Of a stretch of DNA of 64,000 bases, positions 46,110 through 59,700 are shown in pieces. Within the stretch, counting starts at the first letter, position 1; each line of letters opens with the position of its first letter. The translations under genes and the position numbers were made by a program. A model generated the notes under the pieces. It was given only the letters and a program-made list of their open reading frames with translations, ran no database searches and had not been told where the DNA came from. The stretch comes from Corythucha ciliata (taxonomy: Eukaryota; Arthropoda; Insecta; Hemiptera; Tingidae). The stretch is from assembly GCA_038030265.1 (NCBI GenBank), contig CM075942.1:52046751-52110750 (forward strand), read 5' to 3'.

Positions 46110-47480
46110 GCTGTCAATTCTTGAATTAACGATTTGTCTCCAATTTAACCGCGAATTAGCGATTTATCTCCATTTCAGCGATTTTCCTAGCAGAGAATTT
46201 GTGTTTTTTCTGATTTGAGCCGCTAATGAGCCATGTGATTATTACCCGTGAATTAGCGCTATATTTTCTAATTTTAGCCACGAAGTTGTCTCAAAAGAAA
46301 CCGCGACTTGCCATTTGCTCTATTCAATCCGGGGAATATAGCAAATGTTTTCAATTTAACGCCGTAAACATCCATTTTTTCCTGACTTCAGCCGCAAATT
46401 AGCGTTTTTCATCAGTCCATCAGCTAATTAGGGATTTTTCTACGTTTCATTTAAAGTTCCCCCAATTTTCCCCGCGAACTACCCAACGCTTTTTCTGAAA
46501 TTTGGCCGCGGATTAGCGATTTTTTTCACTTTCTGGCACGAAGTTACGATCAGAAGCCGCGAATTGACGTTTTCTCTACTTAATCCACGAATTAGTCAAT
46601 TTTATTGATAAATTAGCAAGTTTTCTCCATTTTAGCCGCTAATTAGCAATGTTGGTCATTTCTGCAAGTTTTCACCCTTATTAGCCGTGAGTTATAGCGA
46701 TTTATCTGAATTTTGCAGTAAGTTCGTATTTTTCTTTATTTCAGCCGCTAATTAGCGATTTTTCTCAATTGCATCCATGAATTAGCAACTTTTCTTAATT
46801 TCAGCTCCGACTTAGCGATTTGCTTCGCTTGCTTTTAGCTATGAATTAGCGTTTTTCCGCAGTTTGAGCCACGAACTTGCCTTCAGAAGCTCAAAATTTT
46901 CGTTTCCTTACATCTAGCAGCTGGGCCCTTCTATTTATTTATTCGTCACGTTAGCCGTGAATACGTGATTTTGACTGCTAAAGAGCGATTTCCCACAATT
47001 GTATCCGTGAACTAGCACTTTTCTTAATTTTCCCCACGAATTAGCTTTTTTTCTTATCAATTTTAGCAATGATTTAGCGTTTTTTCAGATTGAGCCACGA
47101 ACTTCCGTTCTGAATAAGCCGAGAATTCATGTTTTCGTAATTTTAGGGGCGAATTAGCGCTTTTTTTCATTGGCGAATTATTGATTTTTCACAATTTTAT
47201 CCGTTAACTAGTGTTTTTCATAATTTTAAACGCTAATGACTGTAATTTACACTTTATCCGCGATTTTAAAGCTTTTTCTCAATTTTTGCTGTGAAGTTTT
47301 CTTAACTTTATCCGTGATTTAGCACTTTTTCTTATTTATGGCCGAGAATCAGTTTTTTTTTTCTCAATAATTTCAGCCGTTAATTAGCCATTTATCTCAA
47401 TTTCAGTCCCCAATTAGCCTTATTTTCCGTTTTGGTCTGGATTAAGCGGGGGATTGGCCGACCACGAGAAGGCGCGAATT
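46110..47480 (-). repeat. Long family 1 array, reverse orientation
   Basis: About 1.4 kb of TTTTAGCCGCGAATTAGCG / TTTTTCTCAATT-like units on the plus strand, clear at 46140-46170, 46640-46660 and 46740-46790. It mirrors the forward arrays of the first 24 kb. Confidence 0.85.
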
Positions 47481-47559
47481 TGTAGCGATTTTCATTTCCA
47501 CAAAAATCCTAGGGGCGCCAAAATCCAACATTAAAGATGATTATTTACCACTGTATGCC

Positions 47560-47690
47560 ACGGGCGGGCCATTTAGGAAGGCTCAGCTGAGTCAGCGGGC
47601 CACTTTTTGGCCCGCGAGCTCTCGGTTGGGCCCACGGCGGCCTACGCCTTGGCGTCCTACACCTGGCGTATACACTATTTGGTGCTTAAC
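47560..47690. other. Locally GC-rich patch with a small hairpin
   Basis: GCGGGCCA at 47595-47602 pairs exactly with TGGCCCGC at 47608-47615, within sequence much richer in GC than the surroundings. Function is unknown; it may be the end of another mobile element. Confidence 0.5.
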
Positions 47691-49094
47691 TGCACTTCCC
47701 CTTTTTTGTAGCTCCTTGATGAGACCGTGCATTTATCAAATTTATATTGATTCACATAGGCAACATTGTGAGACAACAAAAAGAGATAATGACTACGTAC
47801 TGTCTATTATAGGTACAAACCGTAGGATACTAAATTCACTACGTTCCTGAAATGTAATCCTTTGAAAGCAGGTCGTAGAAGGTCGATCGAAGAAAGGTCG
47901 TTACCTCAAATCCTTTTTCAATCAAGTGTGGCGATAATTAAGACGGAAAACATTGTAAACTCCTTAAAAACTGCAAAAAGACCATTATTTAGCCCATACC
48001 CCATACGTTGGTGGTAAGAGTAAGGCTCTTTTCCGCCATTGCGCCTCGACGCTAGCGCTACAAGTGATAATATGAATCGCCAATACTGTTTCGAATCTAT
48101 AGGCGGTATCGACATGACGTCACGCTGTCCTGTCGGCGGTTATCTTATCATTTTTTTCATTTGATAAATGTTTGTGTTATTATAAATTGTTAGTAGAAGC
48201 GCTTAAACTTTGAGGGTTAGTGGATAAATTCACCCGACCAAAACAAAAAACACCGCACAGAGAAAGCGAAGGCCATAAAAGGAGAGAGGTTCCCATTATG
48301 CTATCTTCCCCAAGGTGAAGAGTGAAGAATCACTGCTGTATATGTCAGATTTTTTAACTTTTCCTCACTGCAGCGAGGAAAAATATTTTTCCTCTCTTGA
48401 GAGGCAAAGTTCAACTTTCGCAGGGAGGTTACAGTGAGGGAAGCACCCCTTTTTTCACTGGTAACACGAAAACATATGATCCACTATTATTAAGACAATA
48501 GTGGGGAAAGGTGTAATAGTCACAAAAAAAGCCTTAGTTCCCAACAGTATCATTGTTAACTAGCCAGCATATCAAGTTTTCTCGTAATTCGACATCTATT
48601 TCCACTAGAGAAACTTGACGGCGAGATTGGCCAAAACAGTGAAGGACTTGGCTTTTAAAAAGTGTTCGTTGCACATTGTAAGGTTTTTTCATGTGATGCA
48701 CCGCTTTCCGACATTTCGATTGCTCCGAGAAAGTCGCAAAAGCTCAACGTTTCACGCCAAGTTCAGTTTTTGGACGGAAGGAATTCTGAATAGTCCCACA
48801 CTTTTGCCCTGTTTATACTTCTTGGACGATCACTTCTGAATGAAAAAAGTTCGAGTACCGAACCCAGTTGGAAGCCTACAACGTCATGAACCCGAAATTA
48901 GTCGGGAATTTTGAGAAAATGAAATTCACTAAAAACTATTAAAATAAACAAAGTACACAGTACTCATTTATCTGATATAAAAAGTAAGATGGCCGCCATT
49001 CGATACAAACTATATTTCAAGCTGTCAGTTTACAGGTTTGTGCGTTTCTGACGAGGAACTATTTGCCCCCATACGATGGTATGGTCCACTTTTG
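47691..49094. other. Unassigned sequence, no gene recognised
   Basis: Open frames here (47626-47850 +, 47918-48115 -, 48615-48839 +) have no recognised domain. The texture resembles old transposon sequence but no ends could be set. Confidence 0.5.
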
Positions 49095-49330
49095 AGGGTC
49101 AAAACTATAGTCGCTATAGGGCGTCGACTCTCACGTCCAGGTATCTTCTGCTGAGTGATGGGTTCGATTTTCACTACAGGCTGGATTATTTGAGCAAATG
49201 TTAACTTATATGTATATAAAAGTTAAAAGTAAAGTGTGTGCTCTCGCTCTCGTTTACGACACCTCGTGAGGTATAGTTGGACGTGAAGCCCCGTTGGCTT
49301 ACCAACGATTACTTTACTTTTACTACCGAC
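49095..49330 (+). mobile_element. Probable tRNA-derived SINE
   Basis: TAGTCGCTATAGGGCGTCGACTCTCACG (split as TAGTCGCTATAGG and GCGTCGACTCTCACG, starting near 49107) resembles a tRNA D-arm/A-box with anticodon-arm region. GGGTTCGATT at 49160-49169 is a good B-box, about 50 bases downstream as in tRNA promoters. The 3' part (to about 49330) is tRNA-unrelated and ends in TTTACTTTTAC. Pairing of the acceptor stem is not evident, so this is not a functional tRNA gene. The right boundary is approximate. Confidence 0.55.
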
Positions 49331-49515
49331 GCTGACCAAGCCCATAATAGGAGGTCCCAGGGGACTAAAATTTCAAGTTTGGCGCCGAAAAATATCAATT
49401 TCTGTTGAAAATTGTCAGTTTTCGGTCAGAACATTCTGAATATGCGGGATTCGTCCCGGAATGGGCTATTGTGCCGTTGTGGATAAAGTTATGGCTGCCT
49501 CCCAACTCACGTGAG

Positions 49516-49645
49516 GAGGTTGCTAATGGCGAGATAGTATTATTTCTGATGCAGCATCCTTGGATCCTGCTAGCGATTTTTTCCTGACAACTCTAACTAA
49601 GGCTCTATAAAACACGAGTACTGCAACACGCCAATCGGCGCCATG
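49516..49645 (+). repeat. Diverged copies of two repeat families side by side
   Basis: 49516-49590 (GGTTGCTAATGGCGAGATAG ... CCTTGGATCCTGCTAGCG) is a diverged reverse-complement copy of 44170-44262. 49604-49645 (CTATAAAACACGAGTACTGC ... ATCGGCGCCATG) matches the left arm of the 24.2 kb inverted repeat. The juxtaposition suggests the two fragments belong to one larger element or a nested insertion. Confidence 0.75.
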
Positions 49646-52600
49646 TGTCATTGTGGGTTCTTGGCTTTTGTTATTGAGTAGTGATACTGTTGGGGTTTTA
49701 GGTATGTTATATTTGTTAAATAATAGTTGAATGTTGATTATTATTGAATAAAGGTGTATATTTATTTTTATTGGTGGTATCGAGCTTTACTAAGTCAGGG
49801 GGGTTGGAACTCTAAATCTCTTATGCTACCACACACAGTGGCATCAGACTGTCAAATTAAAGGACATCGTTTAGAAGAATTAAGGAATAATGGCGAAAAT
49901 GTTGGAGAGACGGTGGGGGCGGGGATGAAGGGCCGGTGATTACTGCGATTTAACTCGGGCTTTTGTTTTTCAAAATGGGGAAAAATTTATTTGAGAGGCT
50001 GCAAGGTTCTGTTTGTTGGAGGTGTGGGGTGAGGGACACCTGTATTTTATTGCTTTTGACGTGAAACAATTACCCCTTTCTGCACTACGCCCCCCTCCGC
50101 AATACCCTGATACTCTTGAAACGGTACAATATATTACGCCTCTCCCATACTTTATCCTCGGAACTGTATTATTTCCACTCTATTTCCTTTTATTATTGAC
50201 AAAATGGTTTAGCTCGAGGCAAAATTTCCTTGAAAAGCTATACGGGGAACGATCCCCCTTAGTCGTAGGGGTGGAGTTTGGAGTGAGTGTGAGGGGGTGG
50301 GAATGGTTTGACAAGAAATACGAGCTCCATTTTTAGAAAACAATAAACGCGGAAATTTCTAATTTATTTCCAAGTGTCAAACACTAGGGTGTGGTAACGA
50401 AGAAATGAAATGAAGCTAGGCGTGCAGTGAGTAGGGGGGGGGGACTGGGGAAAGTGTTTTTTATAAATTTCAAAATCCAATTTCACCACCCTTACCTTCT
50501 AAACTTCCCTCCTCGCCCACCGCCTTCACTTGTTCAGCCATCCTTATTATTTAATTTTTTATTTTTTATTTTACCTGGTTGGTACTCAAGAACTCCCTCA
50601 CCCACTCACCCACTCCCCCACTAACGGTGTCACTTCAACCGTTTTCACTTATTTTTCTTTCAAGACCACTCGACAGCTTCCTCGCCTCCTTTTTGCATTT
50701 CCTCTCACCACTACGACAGATCATCAAGAATATCATGGCTCTTTGTAATGGTGATAGAAGGGGGTTGCGGGGGCGTCTGAGGGTCCCCAACTATTTCCTA
50801 TAGCAATTTTTGTCTATGTTCGAGTTTAATTTGTAATGAAAACAAGAAAAATGAGTGGGGGGGGGGTGAGCGAGATCCACTTTGAATTTTCAAGTTCTTT
50901 TTCTTTCTCTCCTTGTAATGATAATCCCTCCTACCAACAAACCCACATTCTCTTTTTTGCGAAATGCGCATCCATTAAAAAATGAACGTATGCTGAGGGT
51001 TCAATATTTTTTCCTTGAATTCTTCGAGCTTCGATATCAGCCAACAATAAATTTGGGTCATCGTGAGTACATCAATCAATGAACTAGTACATTCTCTTTG
51101 TTTTTGGGGGTGATTAGAAAACTGGGTTTTAATTAAAAGCTACGATTAGTCTGATATAAATGTTATTTCCGCACTCCCTCCTACCTAAGTCACAGGACGA
51201 ATTATAACTATTTGTACTTTGTGCAACATTTTGAAAAGTTGAGGGGATCATACGTCCCATTTTTTTTTTTTTTGTATTTATCAATTTTTCTTTAATCAAG
51301 AAACCCATCCCTATCCTTTTCTTCCTTTTAAGACTCTGTCTCTGATCCCTTCCTATACACTCAGCTTTTAAATATTCAACGTTTACTAATTCATTTCAAA
51401 GAACTTTGAGGAGTGAAAGGGGGAGGGAGGAAAGAGAGAGTCCGGCTTTTCTACTGCTTTCCCTCGTCTCATCTCCGTGCCTCCCCCCTTCACTTATCCT
51501 TTTCGCGAGTTAATTTTGCAAAAGGGACTAGTGGAATATTGTATTTGATGTTAAAGGAAAAGCTTTTCCTTGCCCTTCTGGGAACACTCCTTCCATCTTT
51601 GGTTTGTAGTGGCGAAGGGGGGTTGATGGTGATGGTCGGGGTTTTTGACTTTCTATAGAACGAGAGTCCTCGCATCATCCCCTCCCCCCATATCGTTGGT
51701 CCTTTTTTTAATAATAAGGACAGTTGGGGGATCTTGGTCTGTATCTCACTGGACCCAAATGTCTGCAATAATGCGATTGTATCCCGACGGGGATGACTTG
51801 TCCTCCCCGACTTGGGGAGGGGAGGTCTCATCGGTTAGATGATGAAAGGAAAGCGGTCTCGTTTAGACTATGTACATATATGATTGGACGTAATGGAAAT
51901 ACGTCCGATCATTTGGTATTCTCTGAAGAGAGAAAATCGTTTTTTTCTTGATGCGGAAGGGGTGGAGATACTCGTATGACCCCACCCCGACTGGCATCAC
52001 ACAAATTTTGGGTCGACGGTGTGTTTCGCCGGAAAATTCAGCCTCTCTCTTCATCTCATCAAGAGGGGACCTTTGCCTTGTATAATACGAATTTTGAATG
52101 GTGGTGTGGGGTGAGGTAGTGCTCGAGATTTGTAAATTAAATGTCAGGAGTCAAGGAAGAGATGGGTGGAGGGGATGCGTGAGGGTTTTGTGGGAGAACA
52201 AACTAACGACACATAAGCTGTGGGTGTATATGGAGGGACTGGGTGTTGTCTGCGGTGGGGTTGGTGAAGGGTTGGAGAGTCGGGGCCATTTAGCATATGA
52301 TAAGAGACGATATGAGCAATTATGTAAATGCACTGAAGTTGGGGATATATAATGCGCGCTCCTCTTCACCATCGAATTTCTCCCCCCCCCCACACTTATT
52401 CACCATCAACATCCACACTGTTGAATTACGGTAAGGGGCACGGGGGGGGGGGGGTAGAAATTCTGGAGGCCCGTCTACCTCATTCACACTCACCCTCCTC
52501 TCTCACTTAGAATCTACTCGACTACATTTTGTGTTTTCTCTTTCTCTCTCGCTCGTTCTACACTCACTCCCTTCTCAGCCACTGTCCCACCAACCCCCTT

Positions 52601-55600
52601 TTGAAGCTAAGGGTTGCATAATTGAACACGACAACCTTCACACAAGCCATCTCTTTTCCACCACTGAAAAAGGATGAAGTGGTGCTGGGTATACGGTGAC
52701 GGGGTGCCTCCTCCCTTCAAACACTGCTCTTGTCACCTCTTCATATCCCACCGCTAAATAGTGCTGAAGTGAATTGCTTTTCCTCTTTTTTACGCCCAAT
52801 GTTCCCGAAGGGAGCACGTTGATGTTTTTTTTTTTACCTCCTCGCTCGTTTACAGCCTTTTCTAATCAAACACTTTTTTGCGTGGCTTTATATGTTATGA
52901 CTTTAAGTTTACTTTCCCAGACTCTCACACCCTACTGCCTTGAAATGAAAAGCCAGACAGAATTAAAAAAAAAGGTGTATTCCTCCCCATCACAACTTCA
53001 CCATCTCTTAGCTGCCTATCCCAGTATGGGGGGAGGTGAGGAATGAGCCGTAAATCTCAAATCATTATCCGAACTATGAACTATGGGCGGTCGCGGTATA
53101 ATCCTTACTGTTGTAGGTTACTACACTCTTATGAGATTGTGAAGAGACGAAAAAATCATTCGGTATTATGAGAGCGATGGTGTGGGATAAAGTGGAGAAT
53201 TTCATCAAGGCTCTGTTTTTCTTGCCTCATCCCCTCACCCACCCCCTCACAGTGTTCACCTTCCTAAAAACAACTCTTCCTCTCCGGCCTTCATTTTATT
53301 ATAACTTTTCAACCTTTCTAGGTAATAAACTTATATTAGTTTTTAATGAAGTCTAAGAGCTTTTGAATGATAAAAAATAACTCACTTTTGCTCCCCCTCC
53401 AGCCCCACCGGTAAGACTATTCTAAAACGTTCAAACTTTTCAAAAATATTTTATCACGGTCGTCGGACTTCCTTGCTTAACTCTCGATTGCGGCAACAAT
53501 GTTTTATTTATTTTTATTTAAATGACTTGAACCCGTTCTAGCCTAACTTACCATCACCCTTCATGTTCAACTCGTCATCAGATGTATTCAGTCACCGTCA
53601 GTCGTGTATCGTAATCCGTGGGGTGGGGGGATTTTCCTCTCGTTGTATCCGACAGCACAATTGGCTCTTTTCTCCTATGAGAAAGTAGAAACCGTTGAGT
53701 TATATTAGTATAGGTACACCCAGTTTTTTTTTTAATAAAAATAGTCAATTAATACTCTATATTATGATCATAAAATAAATTCGAGCACTTTAATAAAAAA
53801 TAAAAAAATTATCCGTTCCGTTTCATAGCGCCGGATTTTTTTCTCTCTCTCTGTCTGCAACACCGTAGCCACTCCCTCTTTTCCTATCGGTATAATTACC
53901 TCAAGAGAAGTGGCCTTTCGACTTTTTCAAGCATCGCAGCAATGTCATTTCCATGGCCAGATCAAAGGGGGCCATGGCCCGAAAATTAGCTTTTCTCCAT
54001 CAACCCCCCCACCACACCCTACTAACCCAGCACCGTCATATTTCCTCTTTTACATCTTTGCCGTTGCCACCTTTTTTCTGCCCCCCTCGTCACCACCTTC
54101 ACAGGGCTGTACTCCATTTTACTTTGAGTTACCAGTTACAATAGCTTTTCCACCCCTCATCCAGACATTAACCTTTTTTTTCTTCTTCTTCCTTCTCCTG
54201 AAGTTATTGCTTAAATTAAAGATCTATTGACGTTTCTTCTCCGTTTTCCACCCCACCCCCTCGAAACTGTTTTTTTTTTTTTTTTTCAGCAAAATAATTT
54301 TCTGTCGGGGTGAAAATGTTTTGAGAAAAAACAAGGGCAAAAGGTTAAGGTTCGACCCCCCCCCCCCATCCTACTATTCTTAAGGTTTCCCGTGCGCTAG
54401 GAACTGTGTAATTAAAGATGCTGGCTCTCTTTTTCATAGCGATGAAGGATCCGGGCAGAAAAATCGAACTCAAAGCTTGTTGGTAATGGGGAGGTAGAGA
54501 TTTGATTTCATTCTTGGGGGGGGGGGGTGGACTCCTCCCACACTCTCCTATGCTGTACCCGCAATCACCGAGTCGCGTTGTTTGTGCACTCAAAAAATGT
54601 ATAATTTTACCTGCAGGTCGATGGGTTTCTTATTTATTTGAATTTGCCTTGATTTTGTTGACCTCCATAGTGTGCTGCTGTCATGTGTGTGTGAGGGGAA
54701 GAGGGCAAAAAGGATAGCCACTTTAATTAAAAAAAAAAAAAAAAACCTGGGTGGTGGCTCTATCGTGTCACTCTCAGATAAAAGAACAAGGTGATTGTGC
54801 CTGAAGGTGCGGAAAACTGTTTCAGGCAATCAAGAAAAGGGAGAGACCGAGAAAAAAAAAATGACTAGGTAAGATAGTGGTGGTGGGGAGGAGGGATGAC
54901 AGGATACGAAGAAGAAAACGCTCCGATTTCCCAGAGAGTGTATAAAAAAAAAAAAAGAGTGAGAGTGTGATGGGGATGAAAGGGGTGGAGAAAATGCGAA
55001 GAGGCTTCATTTTCCGCCACATTAATCCACCAAAGGTTTTCCCCCCTGCAACAAGGCTGCTACTAACATAGTGCCGCACGGCTCTTCGCTTTACTTCGTC
55101 TTGCATTATTTAATAAATGAACGTAGGTACTTGTGGAAAGATTTTTTTTTTTTGCAGGAGTTGCCTCTTTTTTATTGTACGGAACTTTACGTATAAAGTA
55201 TTTTTTTTTTTTAAAGACAGGAATCCCCACCCCAAACCGCCGCCATACATGGTTTTATCATCCCGATTAATTTTCGTTAAAATAACGCCTCATGTCACCC
55301 AAAAATCGTGTTAGCACATGGATTTGGCCCGATTTCCAGTTCATTGGAATCCCCTGAAGCGTAGTAACTCGAATGATAGTCGGTCGGCTCTCTCTCTCTC
55401 TCCTGAGGTTATTCCCATTCCTCCATTTTCTCCTTCTTTCAATAAAGTGGTGGTGGAGTGAGGGTGGGGGTGAAAAACTTGCGGAAGAACGGAAGTAAGA
55501 AAACGGTGTCAGCTTAAAAAAAAAAAAAAAACTTTAATGTCCTCAGATTCTTTTCAACTTTTTTTTTTTTTTAAAGTAATGAAATCTTCTTTCCAGAAAA

Positions 55601-56839
55601 CACGATGGGGTTGAGGGGGAGGTTTAGGAACCGTGCAAGTCTCTCTTCTCCCTCCCCCCTCACTGTACCATCACTCTTTTTCCAAAAGTCCTACGGAAGA
55701 AAAAGAATTGTGTAGCGTAACTTTACCGCCGGATCCATTTTAAAAACTTCTCTCTCTCTCTCCCTTTTTTTTTTATCTTTTCGTACGCAATTTCGTTCCC
55801 TTTCACCGTTGTTGAAAGTAGAGGAAGCGAAGGAACGAAGAAGAATAAGAGGGATAGGCGGTGGTGACGGAGGGGTACACGAAAGAGTTCGTAGTGGGAA
55901 GAAGTAACTCAATTTTTCAGGATTCCTCCTGAAAAGCCCCTCCCCTTTACACTGACAGTGTTTCGTGGGCCTTTTTTAAGGGATGACAGGAGGTGGAACC
56001 TATATAGAAGTTGACGGGAAAGTATCAGTGGGTTATTGGAGGGGAGGGGGTCTGAAACAGTGAAGACTCCGGTCCATCGTACCGCCAAAGTTAGTTACAA
56101 ATTCACGTTGTGGCCTTGGATGGAGCCTTGGGTTGGATTCCGCTATTATTGAAATAATAAAACAATAATAAAATAAATAATTCTTGTATGTTAAGAAATG
56201 TGATTGTGCAAATAAATAAACAAAAAATAAATAACACCCACATCCACCACCAACCGCATTACAAACACCATGAACTGGAGAGGCCGTGGGCGCGCTCGCG
56301 GAAGCAATTGCCTTACCTGAAGGCATGCTTAAAAACGGATACTTTTGGTGGTTTTTTCACGCGTTTTTGCTTCTATCTCGGAAGAAAAAAGAATAATCCA
56401 GAACTAAGCAGGCCATTCGAAAGCTGACAAACAGTAGAAGTTTTTAATAATTTTTTACACTTCCTACGAGGGCCATAAAAGAATTGACAGCTGGCTGAAA
56501 GACTAGGAGTTTTCTGGAAATCTAAGAAGTTGTCTGTTCAGCAGCAATTTAAGCACTTGAATATTGATCGATTTAGAGATGAAAATATCCAATCCTACAG
56601 AGAATTTAGTGCTCTTTCCAATAGCTTCTTTTAAATTTCAATGAGACAATTTTTTCATCTGGTACAGAAGATTTACTAAGGAAAACCGTGGGTACATTAA
56701 AAAATACGAAAACCTCGAATATCTCCAAAACCATAAGTAATCGGACCATGGTGTATAGGGTCATTTTGGTTCCAAATGTGACCAAGAATCACCCATTTCA
56801 TTTATGCCAGACTTTTCCGTTACACCCTGTAGAATTGAA
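49646..56839. other. Non-coding sequence rich in homopolymers and polypyrimidine tracts, no gene recognised
   Basis: No exon or domain was recognised in about 7 kb. There are pyrimidine-rich stretches at 50490-50720 and 53990-54200, G or C runs near 50434, 50858, 52382, 52442-52454, 54356 and 54515, and many A/T runs of 10-18 bases. Overlapping open frames such as 50013-50336 and 53910-54230 are compositional. Confidence 0.55.
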
Positions 56840-57030
56840 AGAAAATGTTCATTCGAGCCTGAAATTGAACAAAAAATGCCAATACGTGGATCTTTTCGAG
56901 GCGAATATTAAGAAATCGCACCAATTCACGGTTTCGTGATGCAAAGCTCAGGTCAATATGAATAAAAACCGCTATAAATCACGGTTTTTGGAGACTGTCT
57001 CACGGCTGAAATTGAATGAAAGGGGTCGTT
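56840..57030 (+). repeat. Short family 1-like array, forward orientation
   Basis: CCTGAAATTGAACAAAAAATG and CACGGCTGAAATTGAATG-type units recur at about 30 base spacing. It is strongly diverged. Confidence 0.55.
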
Positions 57031-57530
57031 CACGGTGCGCCCCCCCCCCCATCGAGAAAAACTCTGGATCCGCTTATTTTGCACAAAAGTTCATGATTTA
57101 GCACGAACGATTTCGAAGGGTTTTCAATTCGGCTACGTGATTGTCGATTGGGGGGGGGGGGTGAGCGGGAAACTTCACGGACCCATCTCGGAAAACTGAA
57201 ACCAACTTCACAGCGCACCATCAGTTTAAACGGAAATTTTCCTAGTCTTGAAACTGTAGAATTAAGCCCCTTTTACGACCCCCTCCTCAGTTAACTGACT
57301 GTATAGCCTGAAAGAGGTCCGAAACTTGAGTTTAGGGTACTTCAACTTCATATTGAGATCGAACATGTTTCCCTCTTATAACGATCAACAGACTCAATGG
57401 ACGACAGACTCACAGACTGTGGGATTTTGCCTCATTTACTTCACATTGTAGCCTATGGGGACAACATTTCAGTTTAATTACCCAAAGTGCAGTCATTTTT
57501 TGGGATACAAACTGATAGTTATTGATTGAG
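57031..57530. other. Non-coding sequence, no gene recognised
   Basis: Contains a 10-base C run near 57040-57050 and a G run near 57150-57160. Nothing else is recognisable. Confidence 0.55.
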
Positions 57531-57760
57531 GTATAAATTTAGCCGCGAATCAGTGGTTTTTTCACTTATAGCCATGAATTGGCTCATCCATTGGCTGTAC
57601 CTTCATTGGATACTCTCACACCTACAACCCTCAATTTTTAATTTTGGATGATTATTGGTTCTTTTTTTTCTATATTTAGCCGCATTTGCTCTCGAAACCG
57701 CCAATTAGCAGCGCTTTTTCCTAATTTCGGCAGAGAATTACAGTTATTTTTTAAATTTTG
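57531..57760 (-). repeat. Short family 1 array, reverse orientation
   Basis: TTTAGCCGCGAATCAGTGG at 57538 and CGCCAATTAGCAGCGCTTTT near 57699 are reverse family 1 units. A few hundred bases separate it from a forward-oriented piece. Confidence 0.65.
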
Positions 57761-59517
57761 ACTGTGCTTTTACACCGACAGCTTACAGGCAAATGGTAGG
57801 AATTTTTTTAAACCGAAAGTCGGGAATTATAGAGGGTAAATTTGTAAGTTTCCACTCAATTCCTAGAGAATAACATTGACTGTTTTTAGTCCGAAAACTG
57901 CTCATGACCCCAGTAAATCTCTTTTCAAGTTTTCCAGGCCTTTAAGCCTCCAACCCCGCACGGCCTATCATCTCTTAGTAAAAAAACCGGGTTGTTGTCG
58001 AGAGGGTGTGGAGGCAAGACAACGACCCTCCATCCACCTTCCAAAAAAAAAAAAAAAATTATTACAAAAAATAAAAAGGAAAAGACTAATTTTGGTAAAC
58101 TAGTCACGACCCTTCTTCTTGACTTCCCCCGTAATAAATGAGCCTTCTAACCCCCCTCCCCCCGCACCATTATTCTCTTCACACTTGGTACAACAGTCAC
58201 CTTCTTCTTATTTTAAGGAGGTTAAGTCGTGAAGGCTCTGCGGGCTGCCAATTTTTATTTCGCCGCAGTCATCCACCATCACCCCTCTCACTTCCCCTGT
58301 TGCGTCCACCGCTCATCCCCTGTTTCCAACCCCTCGGGTGTAAAAAAAGAAAAACACTCTTTTAAACCTCCCGGCTCTGCCCCAACCCCCTTCATCGTTC
58401 CCTTTATCACTCTAAAGATATTTCCTCTTAACGCCAATTTATCAAGATTTAAACAATACATTCTGGCATTAAGAAGAAAAACTACGAGGTAGAAGTAAAC
58501 TTGGGCGAAGGACGGTTTAAGGAGGGGGAGGGTGACTTTTTGAAAAATTCTTTCGTCGTTATTCTAAAACGAGCGATTTCGACAGTGTGAAAGCCTCTGG
58601 AAGGGGGGAGGGGTTGCTGGAACATAGGGTGCCGGGCTTCTCTGGTAATCCTGACGGTTTGAGTGGTTGGGGGGGGGGATAGAATTATCAATCCTTGTCG
58701 TTACAAGGATTAAAAGCGCCGCCTCTTCGATGTTTTCTCGGAGAAACATCTTGTGGTGGCCTATTGCGATGTTGGTGCGGGGGTTGAGGAGTAAGAAAGG
58801 GGTGACCCCCCTCCCCGCTCACCGCTGTGTATATTTTTAGCCGGAAATATTTTGTTTCATCATTAAGATGTTTTTGAAGGGAACATTTTTTTTTTTGTTT
58901 ATCATAGCCCCAGTATATAGGCTGGTGTAAACAATTTTGTAGAGATCTAGCCGAGATGGATGGTTCAGCTTCCCTTTGGTCGGCTGTATTGTGTGAATGA
59001 GGGGGTGGGGTGTTATTCCTCCATCCGCCAAGCCTCTTTACTTTTATTTTCTTTCCCCAGCTTTCAAAACAACAACCTTTTTTTTAAGTACACCCCCTTC
59101 TTCCCACCGACTGACGGTCTATATCCTCAGCGAGGCAGAGAGGCAGCGAACCTCTTTACTTTCACGAATCTCAATGCTCTCCCTCAACCACACAACGTTT
59201 ATATAAAAGCGGGAACGAACAGATACTTCTATTTCTTATCCAAACCCCCTCGAAATATTGAAGACGTCTCACATTTGTGTATACGGGGGAGGGGGCTCTT
59301 TTCGGGTTTTCCGATTTATCGCACCGCACGTTAATAATAATAATAAATGTATTCATTCAATTCCAATTTCCCTTAAATTGCTGTCTGATTTCCAGACCTG
59401 CGACAGACATATTTTCCACCCCCACCCCACCATTACAGTTAACGTGTACGAATTTTAAATATTCTATGGAAATTGAAAAAAAAAAAAAACGTAATTATAT
59501 GGTTTTTTATTCCATTT
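57761..59517. other. Non-coding sequence, no gene recognised
   Basis: Several overlapping short open frames on both strands lie in pyrimidine-rich DNA and have no domain. G runs occur near 58669-58678. Confidence 0.55.
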
Positions 59518-59669
59518 AGGGTGGGGGTTTATCAATCACTGGATATCTCATGGAATTGCTTTCCGTCGAGTAACTTTACATTACTGTTTACAAAAAGCGT
59601 TCTTCGCACCCAGCAACCAAGACTTATCCCAGCTTTGTCTGTAGAATAATTGCATTGATAAACGCACCG
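59518..59669 (-). mobile_element. MITE-like element, copy B (reverse of 45592-45727)
   Basis: Ends AGGGTGGGGGTTTATCAAT and ATTGATAAACGCACC are inverted repeats. The interior is the reverse complement of copy A, including CTTATCCCAGCTTTGTCTGT and CATTACTGTTTAC. It is slightly longer than copy A because of small indels. Confidence 0.85.
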
Positions 59670-59700
59670 TTTAATCAAAAAGAAATATAAATAGTTTGCT

